Below are positions 36,241 through 48,528 of a stretch of 64,000 bases of DNA, piece after piece. The translations under genes were made by a program, and so were the position numbers. The notes below the pieces were generated by a model. It searched no databases, was not told the DNA's origin, and was given only the letters and a program-made list of their open reading frames with translations. Source of the stretch: Siphonodentalium dalli (Eukaryota; Mollusca; Scaphopoda; Gadilida; Siphonodentaliidae). The stretch covers positions 56,215,899 to 56,279,898 of the forward strand of contig CP136067.1 in assembly GCA_032622095.1 (NCBI GenBank), written 5' to 3'. Each line of letters starts with the position of its first letter. Positions within the stretch are counted from its first letter, which is position 1.

Positions 36241-36405
36241 TGCTAAATACGGATACCTGTTTGAAGCTTTATAAAGTAATGTAAATAACGGCGAATAACG
36301 TCGAAACTTTTGATTAAAACTCACCGAGAATGCACATTATTAATCCAGTCTTCCAATTCTCCATTTTGTGCATGAACATTTAGACACGTAAGTTCTGGTT
36401 GGATA
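36241..36405. other. Short unassigned spacer
   Basis: Nothing recognisable between the satellite and the Helitron-like element. Confidence 0.4.
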
Positions 36406-37156
36406 TCTATTATATATTTTGAAAGATCTGTGTATGTGTTTGTGTGTAAGTTTATGTGTAAGTTTGTGTGTTTGAAATCGATGGACTCGAAAACGACTAA
36501 GCCAATTTCAATGAAATTTGGTATTTTATGGTATTTTCGGCCGGAGACGAACATAGGCATATTTATTTGTCCGTGCGAGGTCAACTTTTCACGTGCGGAG
36601 GTCAAATCTATTTTTACGCCGTTTTGCGCTAATATATTTCAGTTCGGTGCTCACAAATCGATTCGATATAGCGCGAATAATAAATTGCCAGTCATATAAT
36701 TTGCACGGTTAGAATCTGTGTGGCTTCATCTTTCCAACGATATATAATATGTATGTATCCGTTTTAGTTATCTGCCTCAATTATTAGGGACAAGTGGACG
36801 TACGATCTTTTATCAGGATAAAATCAATGCGTAACTTCTATGACGTCGTCCGAGGTCATAAAATTAGATTACGATAACTCTCACCCTGCCGATGCATTTG
36901 ACTGTGTCGCGTTAACTCATCACCGGCCGAGGTATCCGCAAATGACATTGGGCTATATATCTCGGAAACGGGTGTAGCTATCGACTTGAAATTTGGTATG
37001 TGAATGTATCTTGCCCCGGATACGAATTTTATCGGGTCGCCGAGCACGTGCGACACCAGCTTCGCGCATGCGCAGACCAGATCTAGGAAACGGGTGGAGC
37101 AATCGACTTGAAATTTGGTTTTTGAATAGCCCGGACGAAGTCGGGTCACCTTCTAG
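36406..37156 (+). mobile_element. Non-autonomous Helitron-like element (canonical ends)
   Basis: The 5' end TCTATTATATATTTTGAAAG follows A36405. The 3' end is CCCGGACGAAGTCGGG then TCACCTTCTAG, followed by T37157 and a TA run. All three Helitron signatures are present: 5'-TC, a 3' hairpin and CTAG, and insertion at A^T. The body shares the GATCTGTGT microsatellite head and ATCGATGGACTCGAAAACG with the 4.4-6.6 kb units. The middle (about 36600-37080) differs and lacks the GGTCAAGGTCA blocks. Confidence 0.75.
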
Positions 37157-37909
37157 TATATATATATGCAAGGCAATACACACATCAAATTTCAAATGAA
37201 TGATTGCCATATGCGCGCGAATGAATCTGACCTATTTTAGCGAACGCGTCTATCTTGCTTTCCATGAGCGTAAAATTTTCAACGTTTCCCCTTCCCGAAA
37301 TATTATAACCCGTCAGTTGACCCACTGACCATAACACCAATAAGAGCAGATTGGTCCACAGTCAACGCGATTCTATTCCGAACACAACAGGCCGAATTAT
37401 TCAAAGCAATAAACGAGACAAGGCTGAGATCTTCGCTGTGCCCGCACGGTTCATGTCGCGATCGACACCTGCGATGTATTGGTCAACTGTTAATCCGCTA
37501 ATAATTCCGCAATATTCAGGAGATTGAGCTAGATGCATAGCGCGTACATGTAACAGACCGAAGCTCTTGGGTGCAGTTGTCTCGCACATTTATATACGCA
37601 TTGCATGATCCTAAATAAAATATGTGTCTTTGGATTTTGGATGAATTGCTAAAGGCATACACACCAATTTTAAACCTAAGTTATTTATTTATGCAGAATT
37701 ATGTAATTTCCATTGTAAAATGGTTAACATTACACAATTAATGTTATTTCTTCACCTCTTCATGTTTATATCTCACACCTCTTATCTGAAATATTCTTGT
37801 AAACATATATGCTTCACCATCCGTCGGCCAAAGTTCTTGAGCAGCCTACATCATCTATGTTTTCCTGTTAGCCTATCGTGCGCCTTACTGACTTTCTGTA
37901 CAACTAGTC
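37157..37909. other. No gene recognised; possible LINE 5' UTR at right
   Basis: No supported frames. The 5' UTR of the following LINE probably starts somewhere here, but no target duplication could be matched to the A-rich end near 41690. Confidence 0.35.
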
Positions 37910-40900
37910 ATGGGAGTTAGTGTGGCTCAATATAGGCTAACAATTGGAATATTTCAAGGCATATATCTACACATAACATGCCGATGTAACATGTATAAAC
38001 ATACTACACATAAGCCAATTCGGTTGCGTTTACTAGCTTTTCATAATGTGATAGTAGCATTTCTGGCGTTCACTCTTCTTGCTCTCGCTGGGGATATACA
38101 CCCGAACCCAGGTCAATTAGACGCCCCGGTTACCACTTCAATTTCTATTATCCATTGCAACGTAAGAAGCATAAGAAACAAAATTCAAAAGATTTCAGAT
38201 ATTATCGATGATTACGATATTCTATGCTTTACTGAATCTCATCTTGACGATAATTATCCAAATGAAAACTTGCTTATCTCAGGTTTCCAACACCCAGTAC
38301 GTAAAGATCGAAATAAGTATGGCGGTGGAATCATAGTATACTTTTCAGATAAAATTCCATACCGAGAAATGTCAGGTTTGCAGTTTAATGATGACATCCT
38401 TTGGTTTGAAGTTGGATCTGTAGACAAGTTTTTACTATGTGTTACCTATAGGTCCGATAGGGAATGTTTAAATAACTTCTGGGAACTACTTGATGACAAA
38501 ATTGGAGAAGCATTAGATATTAACCCATCAGTTGTTGTCATTGGTGACTTGAATTGTAATATGTTGATAAGCGATAACCCACTACAGTCCATAATTAATA
38601 AATATGTCGGCATGTCTAACGTAATCAAAGAACCAACACGAGTAACGTCAAAGTCACAAACGCTCTTAGACCCTATTATTATCTCTGAAGCGTTAACAGC
38701 GATGAACCCCTCCGTTGTTGACCTTGAAGTTTCTGATCACTATGCCACGTCTGTTGAACTAAAAACGACACCCCGGGTGACACAATCCTACAAAAGAATA
38801 GTGTGGAACTATTCTTCTGCCGACTTTATATGTTTAAATAGAGTAGTAAAAGAAACTAACTGGTCCGCTTGTCTTAATAATGAAGTAAACCGTTTTAACA
38901 TCAACAAATCTGTTGAGCATTTCAGATACATGTTTCTGGAGATGGCCGAATCTTTCATACCACGCCGAGATATATTGGTACGTAGATATGATAAACCATG
39001 GTTTGATACCACAGTCAGAAGACTAATCCGCCAACGCGATCGCTATAGAAGAAAAGCTCTAAAATGTAATACGAGTTTCACGTGGTCGAAATACAAGAAA
39101 GCTCGAAATCAAGTAAATAATGCCAAGAAACACGCAAAAAATGAGTATATGACTCACTTGGACGAATCCCTTGTTATGAATAATAACCCAAAACAGTTTT
39201 GGCATGTTGTTAAAACATTTATGGGTAACAATTCTAACCAAGGAATCCCGCCTCTCTCATATCAAAATAAAATGTTCTGCGATGATAAAGACAAAGCTGA
39301 AATTTTAAATAGTATTTTTGTTGCCAATAGTTCATTAGGAATGAAAGCGAAATTTCTGCCGAATTTTGTTGCACGAACAGATGAAGTCATCACTGAAATA
39401 CCGATCAGTGAATCACAAATTTCTCAAATTCTGAAAGATCTACCAACGAAAAAAGCCTATGGGTCAGATGGTATTAGTAATCACATGCTTAAAGAAACAC
39501 ATGCTACTGTATGTAAACCACTTAGTATATTATTTCAGAAATCGATAGACCTTTGTCAGTTCCCAGATGAATGGAAAAACCTCTATTTAAAAAAGGTGAC
39601 CAAAAAGATCCAAATAATAAGCGTTCCCGGTAAAATATTAGAAAAAATGATCCATAATACATTACTTCAGCATTTACAAGAAAATAACTTGTTGTATGAT
39701 TATCAGTCTGGGTTCCTTCCTAAACATAGTACCGAATATCAGCTTATTGAAATAGTTCATAGTATAGCAGAAGCACTAGATGAAGGATGTAACACTTGTG
39801 CGGTTTTCTGTGATGTGTCCAAAGCGTTCGATAAAGTTTGGCATGACGGACTTTTACACAAAATGGAAAAATATGGGATTAAAGGAAAACTTCTTTTATG
39901 GTTTAAGAGTTATCTTAGTGATCGACATCAAAGGGTTAGGATCAACGCCTGCGTCTCAAAGTGTGATTGTTTAGATTCTGGAGTGACCCAGGGGTCCGTT
40001 ATCGGTCCTCTCCTATTTCTGCTCTACATTAACGATATAGCCCATATTATGGAATCCAAAACGTGTCTCTACGCAGATGACACCTGTCTAATGAAGAGTA
40101 GTTCTGACCTAAACACACTTGAAATTTCACTGAATAATGATATGATTAAGCTGAGCAATTGGTCAAGGCAATGGGTGGTGAAATTCAATCCATAAAAAAC
40201 CAATCTAATGTTTTTTGGAAGTTTCCCTGAAAACACTAGGCCCGTGGTTAAATTCAATGGTGAAGTCCTGGAATACACCGAAAACCACAATCATTTAGGC
40301 GTTGACCTGCAGAGTGATCTCAAATGGAATATGTGTATTGACAACACGTGTAAACGTGCTAATGCGAGATTGTCCCAAATAAGGAAACTTAAATGCATAC
40401 TAAGCAGAAAGACTTTAGAAACAATGTACTTGACATACGTGAGACCGCTTCTCGAATATGCAAGCCCAGTGTGGTTTGGAGCTCCGAATTACCTCCTTAA
40501 AAACCTTAATGATATTCAGCTAGATGCAGCCATAATCGTGACGGGTTGCACTCGTTCTGTATCAGATGTCAGATTAATGACTGATATAGGCTGGGATAGT
40601 CTAGAGGACAGAAGAACCGTTAAACGGTTATCCACCCTTCACAAGATAATAAATAATAATGCACCTCGTTACTTAAGCACAATCCTGCCCGAACGTTTCA
40701 GAGACAGGACTGATCGAGAATCAAAATATGCTTCTGATTTCATTATCATTCGCTGTGACTCTGCAAGGTTAAAATCCACTTTTATCCCTGCCTGTACAAA
40801 GGAATGGAACTCCATTAAATTAACTATTCGCAATCTTGCCCATGATGAATTCGTGAAGCAATTGAAACATATGCACTACGCAGGGACAAGGCTGAAGCCA

Positions 40901-41242
40901 CCTTTGTATTTCACAAATGGGAGTCGTTATTATAATATTATTCACACGCAACTTCTATGTAAATGTAGTGCCCTACAATCCGATAAATTACGTGATCATA
41001 TCTCAGATTCCGCAACATGCTCGTGTGGCTTCCGGGATGAAAATGCTAACCATTTTTTCTTTGAATGTAACCATTATGCGGAATCTCGGCAAAAACTCAA
41101 TAATAATCTTATGCAACATAATATTAACTCTGTAGACATACTTCTTTATGGGAAACCCGAACTTACTTGTACTGAGAATAGTTATATCTTTAAGGCTGTA
41201 CACTCGTATATTAGAGATTCCGGCCGTTTTGAGAGAACCTAA
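37910..41242 (+). pseudogene. CR1/L2-type LINE polyprotein (endonuclease + RT), one stop
   Basis: A single frame is broken only by TAA at 40193-40195 (KFNP*KTNLMFF). The likely start is the internal Met at about 37991. In order: a hydrophobic leader ending in a 2A-like GDIHPNPG (38090-38113); APE endonuclease with IHCNVRSIRNK, TESHLDD, VVVIGDLNCN and SDHYATS; RT with KAYGSDGISN, FCDVSKAFDKVWH (motif A), GVTQGSVIGPLLFLLYINDI (motif B) and YADD (40070-40081). After the stop come HNHLGVDL, a YVRPLLEYASPVWFGAP block and a C-terminal Cys/His cluster (CSCG...HFFFEC). A segment near 39577-39620 is out of frame: PLFKKGDQKDPNN is readable only in the next frame, and the RPISLL motif is missing. The element is therefore inactive despite its long frame. 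Confidence 0.9.
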
Positions 41243-41690
41243 CACTTTGACCATGCCATTCTACACCAAATCTACTTATAATATAATATTCTAAGTTTGT
41301 ACCTTGTTTCCTATGTACAAATATATCCCAGTTATGCACTCAATAATTTGATATATGCCTGTACTATCGTATTTTTACTTGTTGCAAGGGAATGATCACC
41401 GACGGGTTGATGACGCATACTCACACTCATCCCATATCTCCACTGTAAACCGACCCTCCAATTCTCCTCCGCAATCGCCATTCTGTTTATTTACTTATAT
41501 TTTTCATTATATGTATGTATATAATATACCTTGTGTTTTGTTCGTCTTTAGTGTCATAAAATTTGTCAGTGTATCATACTAGGGAGAGGAGGGTATTCTA
41601 AGTGATTTAGCACTTGTCCTCCAATCCCTTTTGTCATAAACTAATTTAATTTAAGAACAAATAAAATATGTTTAAACAAAAAAACAAACT
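37990..41690 (+). mobile_element. Nearly full-length CR1/L2-type LINE
   Basis: This spans the ORF, a 3' UTR with GGGAGAGGAGGGTATTC and CACTTGTCCTCCAATCCC, and the terminus AATAAAATATGTTTAAAC followed by A-rich AAAAAAACAAAC. The UTR and terminus match the truncated LINE at 24.8-27.7 kb. The 5' limit is approximate. Confidence 0.8.
38090..38113 (+). other. 2A-like motif in LINE N-terminus
   Basis: GDIHPNPG is followed by Gln. Functional 2A sequences have D-x-E-x-N-P-G-P; here His replaces Glu and Gln replaces the final Pro. 2A-like leaders are known in APE-type non-LTR retrotransposons. This copy has probably lost ribosome-skipping activity. Confidence 0.6.
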
Positions 41691-42185
41691 ATATTACTAT
41701 AGTATACACAAAATAAACCATATATCATGGCTATGGGTTCTAATATCCGAACATGATACTGAGAACTTGGTGTGAATTGAAGAGTGGTGGTGTCTTAAGC
41801 CTCCACGTTAGAAACATGCCATTAAATGGCATAAGTATAATCTAGCTTGAGGACAGAAGTGATCCATAAAACCCCCCTTAATTCAATCAGGTCCTCGGGC
41901 GCGATGTATGGTCGATCACATGATGATCTAGGGGGTATTAGAATTGTTGTATAAAAACAGCACTACATGTAAATATAAAATAAAATAGTGCTACATCTTA
42001 TTACAGATTATTGTCACATATAACCAGTGACTATACAGACAGTCTGACAAAATTAAGTTTCAGTGACACTCTATCCGAAGAGGGGAATAATTTCATCTGT
42101 TACAGTCAATGGAGCAATTATGAATCTGGAAAGGTTAAATTTCTAAGTAATACTAGATATCGACATGACGCTACAAAATATAACG
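41691..42185. other. No gene recognised
   Basis: Short frames only. Confidence 0.35.
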
Positions 42186-42310
42186 TAAATGCAATATGGT
42201 CGCTGGCGACCATTTTTTCCTATGAAATTCAAAAAATATTTGATAGCTCTCATCTGATAGATCAATATCAAGATAAATATGAAGTTTGGTGATGATCGGA
42301 TGAGTGAAGT
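42186..42310 (+). repeat. Single copy of the GCTGGCGACC / GAAGTTTGGTGATGATCGG repeat
   Basis: ATGGTCGCTGGCGACCATTT and ATATGAAGTTTGGTGATGAT match the degenerate repeats at 29.6-30.0 kb. Confidence 0.5.
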
Positions 42311-42650
42311 GGACTGTGGTCTGTGCTAAACGGTTTAGTAACGCTTAAACAGATTCTTACCTTAATGTTTTTATGTTCACGTTATAAACTTCACTGAGTC
42401 ATCTTTGTCATGTATTGAATTTGATATCTTTTGTTAACAGTTTATAAATTATGTATGTCTCGTGTTCGTTATTTATTGTATGTGTTTATTATCATTAAAT
42501 AAAGTTATTATTTAAAATAAATGTATTCACGTCCTCAATTATTATTTCACAAAAAAAGCTCAAATACCCCAAAACACAATAGTTTAGAGTCGCCAATTAG
42601 TTAATCCGATTACCTATACCACTAAGCACATAAGCCGCTTAACTTTTAAA
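42311..42650. other. No gene; possible retroposon tail at 42480-42525
   Basis: ATTAAATAAAGTTATTATTT resembles a polyadenylation signal plus tail. Otherwise unassigned. Confidence 0.3.
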
Positions 42651-43062
42651 TGGGGCCGACCGTTTACACTTTATAGAATGAAAGAACGAAAAGTTGAATA
42701 AAATCAACAACTTTGTGAATTTAAGAACAATTCAAACGTTAATGTTGTCCATGTCATAACCCGGACATATGTACTATATTTCAGTCTTGTCCATTTATAA
42801 ACAAAGAAGATAATGCGACATCAAGTCCGCTCACACCTTTTATTTTGGAGCCGGTCGCATACACTTTATAGTGTGTTTCAGAACGAAAAAAAATGAATAA
42901 AATCAACAAATTTTTAAATTTAAAAACAATTCAAACGTTGTATTCCATGTCCCAGCCCGGACATATACACCAAATTTCAATAATATTCATTGAGAAACAA
43001 CGGACCAAACGCTATATAACACTCCGTATACACCTTTTATTCCGAGCCGAACTCAGCCTCGG
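42651..43062 (+). repeat. Two-copy tandem repeat, about 196 bp
   Basis: GGGGCCGACCGTTTACACTT (42652) and GGAGCCGGTCGCATACACTT (42848) start two copies. Both continue with GAATAAAATCAACAA, AACAATTCAAACGTT and CCCGGACATATR. Part of a third start follows near 43040 (CCGAGCCGAACTC). Confidence 0.7.
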
Positions 43063-43574
43063 CCGCGGGTAAATTTTTAGTGTGTACCGAATTGGCACAC
43101 GTCGACTGGGGCGAGTTGTCCCTGGGGCGATTTGACCGATTCCGACACCTTCTATAATTTACAGTATGTACCTGTTTACGCGTAGTTTACTTTAGAAAGT
43201 TCCGCAATTAATACCGTAAATAGAGCGACTGTATTTGACAGAGAATGCCTCTGTTATTGATTATCAAGTGACTATACATTAAAAACGACAAATTCACATG
43301 CTCGTTCAAGCGCAGTAGTCTATTTTCCCCATGTTAAAGGACATCCACAAATACTAAATAACGCTAACCTACTGCAAATGTTTTACACGACAACTGTTAA
43401 CATAATTGGGCTGAATGCATCTGATGCGGTATTATTCCTCAAAATAAACAACAAAACCATCGTCACTTGGAAATGTAGTTTGGGCTAACATTTACATAAA
43501 TCCTCCACATCATTTATCCCGACACACACGTCAGATGAAAAACAGCCACCAGAGAAACGCCCAAATTGGGCGAA
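43063..43574. other. No gene recognised
   Basis: Unassigned DNA up to the second satellite array. Confidence 0.35.
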
Positions 43575-44065
43575 ATGATAGGAGCAGCGATTTCTTTAGT
43601 TTGTGTGCATTTTTTATTGAGAATCGGGTACCCTTTTCCCGCATATAGCGATAAATGCGGTTACGTATTAACAAACAATTAAGTTGTTATGGCCTTATAC
43701 GGTAAAAGACAGCCTATTTGCAGTTAGATCACGATAGAGTAGTTTATTGTGTATCACACCAGGCCATGATAGGTGCCGCGGGTGCTTTACTTTGTGCGCA
43801 TTTATGTGTGATAATTGGGCACCCTTTTCCCTCATATAGCGATAAATGCGGTTACTTGATAACAAACAATTAAGTTGTTATGGCCTTATACGGTAAAATA
43901 CAGCCTATTTGCAGTTAGATCATGATAGAGTGATACAATGTGTATCACAATGTGTGATGATAGGAGCCGCGGTTGCTCTAGTTTGTGCGCATTTTTTATT
44001 GAGAATCGGGTACCCTTTTCCCGCATATAGCGATAAATGCGGTTACGTATTAACAAACAATTAAG
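43575..44065 (+). repeat. 191-bp satellite array, block 2 left part
   Basis: About 2.5 monomers of the same satellite as at 23.5-28.4 kb, with GCGATAAATGCGGTTACGTATTAACA-type segments at 43648, 43840 and 44030. It ends at TAACAAACAATTAAG, where an L1/Tx1-type LINE starts. Confidence 0.9.
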
Positions 44066-47000
44066 AATGGCGGCCACGCAAACGGGAGACTCGGAACGAC
44101 AGGACGACTAAACCGGAAAGCAGGTGTAAAATAGCTTTTAAATTTTCAGATTCCCCCACATATGTGAGAATGGTGTGCGAGATGTATGGATGTAAATTGT
44201 TAAATTTGTGTTTGTCAATCCTCAATATACTCAATCGTCTTATGTGTTGCACTTATGTTTATGTTCATGTTTAGTTCTGTCGTGAAACCTTGTCGCTGAT
44301 ATATCTTTTTCAGTCTCGCATGCATGAATGTATGGAAATTGTGGTGGCTTCGCCTTGTCTAGGACGAGTTAGTGTCGACTATTTTAATGTCAACTCTTAA
44401 TGTTATCTCTGTCAACTGTCGAGGGCTAAACGAAAATAAGAAGCGACGCGACGTCCTCAACTATCTAAAGTCCTTAGATGCTTCAATTTACTGTATTCAA
44501 GATTCTCACTTTACCACAGATCTCCAAAATATTGTCAGATCTGAATGGGGGTTCGAATGTCGATTCGCCAGCTATAATTCACAATCTAGAGGTGTGGCGG
44601 TTCTGTTCCGAAATAATTTTCAGTTCAAGATAAATGAGACGTTTTCGGATAAAAATGGCATTTTTTTAATACTTGACATTACAATTGAGGATTTTCGGCT
44701 CACATTGGTTGTTATATATGGACCCAATAAAGATGAACCAAAATTTTACAAAGATCTAAACGACAAAATATTCGAGATTGGCAATACTCAAATTTTAATC
44801 TGTGGTGACTGGAATTTAGTCCAGGACAACTCGATCGATACAAAAAATTACGTTAACGTCAACAATCCTAAAGCGAAAGCCGAAATTGAAAATTTAAAGA
44901 GTAGACACGATTTAGTAGATCCATGGCGATTGACCCACACCTCCACCAGACGGTACACATGGCGAAGAACCTCTCCTCTTAAGATGGCTCGACTTGATTA
45001 CTTCCTTATATCGTCCGATCTTATAAGTCTTATATCAGATAATCCTGATATTCTTCCTGGCTATCGTACCGACCACTCCATCATCAAACTGAATCTCCAA
45101 TTTAATAAAATCAAACATGGTCGTGGGTTGTGGAAATTTAATAATTCGCTTCTTTTGAAAAAGGAATATCAGGAATTAGTCAAACAAACAATTAAAGAAA
45201 ATGTGGAACGGTACAGTAAGAAAAACACAGAAGGCTCACTTACTGTGTCACCATCTTTGTTTCTCGATGCATTGTTGTTAGATATCAGAGGCAAAAGCAT
45301 TAAGTTTTCCACCCGCGTTAAGAAGGACCAAATAAGTAATGAAAAACAGCCGATTCTAAATAAAACAGAAACCGAAAAAAAAACTGCGCGATTCAGATAG
45401 CACAGATCCGACCGATATATTGGGGAAAATTAGAGATATCGACACAGAACTGGACAAAATTCGGAAAGATAAAATGAACGGCCTCCTTGTCCGAACGAGA
45501 CTTTAATATATGGAGGAGGGGGAGAAACCTACAAAATATTTCCTTAACATGGAAAAACGAAATTTCATTTAAAAAACAATTAAAGAAGTTATAGACAATA
45601 GCGGTCAACACATTTATGAACCCACCGGAATTATTGAATGTACCAAAAACTTTTACACAGAGTTGTACACCGAAAAGCCTTTGTCGGCCAATCACGATAC
45701 AAAAAAAAATCCACATAAGATTAGAGTTACCCCGCTTACCCCACACCAAACATCGTCTATTGAAGGCGAATTATCTCTCTCAGAACTAACAGAAGCTCTT
45801 AGAAACATGAAAAATGGAAAATCACCTGGTCCCGATGGGTTTACGATCGAATTTTATAAACTATTTTGGCCAGAAATAGGTCCATACGTATTAGAATCAT
45901 TGAATCATTGTTTTCAAAAAGGCGAACTGTCCATAATGCAAAAACAAGGAGTTATAACCATGATCCCCAAAACAACAAAGATAGGAAATACCTAAAGAAC
46001 TGGCGCCCAATTACACTACTGAATGTTTCTTACAAACTGGCATCCGCTTGTATTGCTAGCCGCATGAAGAAAACACTCCCTTTCATTATAAACGTAGATC
46101 AGTCAGGATTTATCCCGGGCCGTTTCATCGGTGACAGTACACGCATAATATATGATATTTTATATGAAACGGACAAACGGAACATGTCTGGTATGTTTTT
46201 ACTTATTGATTTCGAGAAAGCATTTGATACAGTCTCCTGGTCTTTCATCGAACAATGCTTAGAAAAATTAAATTATGAAGAAACGATCAAAAGTTGGATC
46301 AAAACATTTTACAATGATATTCAATCAGCCGTCTTAGTTAATGGCAATTTGTCTTCATTTTTCAAGCCAGCCAGAGGCTGTAGGCAAGGCGGCCCGTTAT
46401 CACCGTATATTTTTCTCTTATGCGCCGAGATATTTGCTGAAATGATAAGAGGAAATAAGAAAATAATAGGTGTTACCCTCGACGAGACAGAGTACAAAAT
46501 AAACCAATATGCAGATGACACTACACTTGTACTAGATGGGAGCCAAGTTAGCCTCAGAGAATCTCTATCCGTGCTTAAATCATTTGCTACTATGTCGGGC
46601 CTGAAGGCTAATCTAGACAAATGCGAAATAGTCTGGTTGGGCTCTCAGAAAATGAACACATCAGTTCCTTCAGAATGCAAACTTAAAGTTTCGAATATAT
46701 TCACAGCCCTCGGAATTAAATACAGCACCAACATGTCCGAAATACCAGATATTAATTTCAGAGACAAGATCGACAACATGAAAAAGATAATAGACAAATG
46801 GAAACATAGACATATCTCACCATCGGTAGAATAACAATTATCAAGTCTATTCTCATTCCAAATATTGTACACCTTCTCCAATCCCCCCCCCAAATCCAAA
46901 GCAAGATATCCGTGACGAAATCAATAGAATTCCATTCAAATTTGTATGGAACAATAAACGCGACAGGGTCAGTCGTACACAACTTTGCAGGGGTTATGAA

Positions 47001-48528
47001 TATGGCGGACTAAAAATGATTAATATAAAACATTTCAACGATGCTCTAAAAATAACCTGGATGCGCAGATGTATCACGAACATAACACCCCGAGAAATTT
47101 CAGATCCCTTACTAGCGACTTATGGCTCAAAATACATCAACACTGTTCTATAAAAACTGGGAACCCTTTCTGGCGCGACGTTCTTATGGCTTGGAAGAGT
47201 TGCTTGAAAAATATGCTAAACGATAACTCACCCCCAGTGACTCAGACTGTTTGGAACCACGATGAACTCCGAATGAATAAAGACGCAATAAATAGTAGCG
47301 AGTGGAAGGAAAATGGCATCTTATTTATAAACGATCTTATCACACCAGGAAAAAAACTGCACACACTCGAAAGTTTCACCGCCAAATTTGACATACCCAC
47401 CACTTTCTTGACATTGCAAAGTGTCAACACGCAGCTCCGCATTTTATCAAAACAGACGAAAAAAGATCTCGCTAGCACTGAGACCCCCTTCATTCCAAAC
47501 AATATTCACCTGCTAACAAAAAGTAAACATGGATGTAAGGATTTTTACAACCTCCTTATCTCAGACAACAGTCAATTCCCACTGTGTGTATCAAAATGGA
47601 AAAGAGATACGGGACCTAATACAACCACAAGTTCGTGGTCTCATATATAATCATCGCCATTCAATTATCTGCGAGACTATAGATTACAATGGTTTCAATA
47701 TCGGATAAATACACGTATTTTTGGGAACCAAAAGGTTGCTATTTCTTACGAAAATATCTGTAGACGATTACTGTAACCGGTGTAATTTACCTGAGAACAT
47801 TACCCACATATTCTATGAATGCTCTGGCGTAAAACTATTCATAAATGACACACAAAAATGGCTGGATGAACACAAGCTGGACATCTCTCTATCAGTCGTA
47901 TCAATATCATTTTCGGGCCCTCCCCGCCAGTAAAATTTCAGTGTCAAAAAATTTATTTCTGACATTGCTTAAATATTACATATACAAAACCAAATTTGAC
48001 CCCGATACCTTATCCCTGAAATCATTTCTACGTGAACTTGATGAGAGATACCGCTTAGAGAAATATATAGCACTAAAGAGAGATATCCTTAACGACTTCG
48101 AATTTGAAGGGGTGTGAGATATACCTTGCCCTGTCAAGTACTTTGAGGACAAATAACTATTTGTGCTTATGTTCGTTTTTTCACTTGTTGATGGTTGGTC
48201 GAATTAACGCTATATAAATACCGGGCACGGATAGAGGCATTTTTTTATCATATCGGAGACTATAAATTACATGTATATTTAAAAGCATACAAAACGATTT
48301 CTGATGACATTCCAGTCATAAACATAGTCTGTGTAATCAAAACACGCATGAGGTGTCTTCGAATTTGAACGTGTGTAAGTCGTGTGTGAGTTGCGAGCGA
48401 AAGTCCCCCCTCCCGAAAATACCAGGACATTAATTTTGTTATTGTCATTATGCTGTATTTTAAACATATGAATATGTCCATGTATATATTGTCAATAAAG
48501 AATTAAAAACAAAACAAACAAAACAAAA
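44066..48528 (+). mobile_element. L1/Tx1-type LINE inserted in satellite, 13-bp TSD
   Basis: AACAAACAATTAA occurs at 44052-44064 and again at 48529-48541, immediately after an A-rich tail (AATTAAAAACAAAACAAACA AAACAAAAA), giving a clean target-site duplication. About 300 bp of leader precede ORF2. No ORF1 is present, so the element is either 5' truncated or lost ORF1. The satellite continues on both sides in the same orientation. Confidence 0.9.
44372..48117 (+). pseudogene. L1/Tx1-type LINE ORF2 (endonuclease + RT), multiply broken
   Basis: This is an ORF2 that would nick target DNA and copy LINE RNA. APE endonuclease (44390-45100): ISVNCRGLNENKKR, QDSHFT, ICGDWNLVQD, RLDYFLIS, TDHSIIKL. 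A linker with GRGLWKFNNSLL, typical of L1/Tx1, follows. RT: KSPGPDGFTIEFYKLFW (45822), NWRPITLLNVSYKL (46000), QSGFIPGRF, LIDFEKAFDTVSW (46207), GCRQGGPLSPYIFLLCAEI (46375), YADD (46509). C-terminal region: FWRDVLMAW, WKENGILFINDLI, FQYRINTRIF..., ending ILNDFEFEG at 48117. Lesions: a frameshift near 45385 in an A run, stops at about 45506 and 45569, and frameshifts near 45992, 46820, 47070, 47690 and 47930. The clade call rests on these motifs. L1 versus Tx1 is not resolved. Confidence 0.85.

Noticed and set aside
42011-42292. 93-codon frame
   Set aside because: Its second half is the GCTGGCGACC repeat also found at 29.6-30.0 kb, so coding is unlikely.
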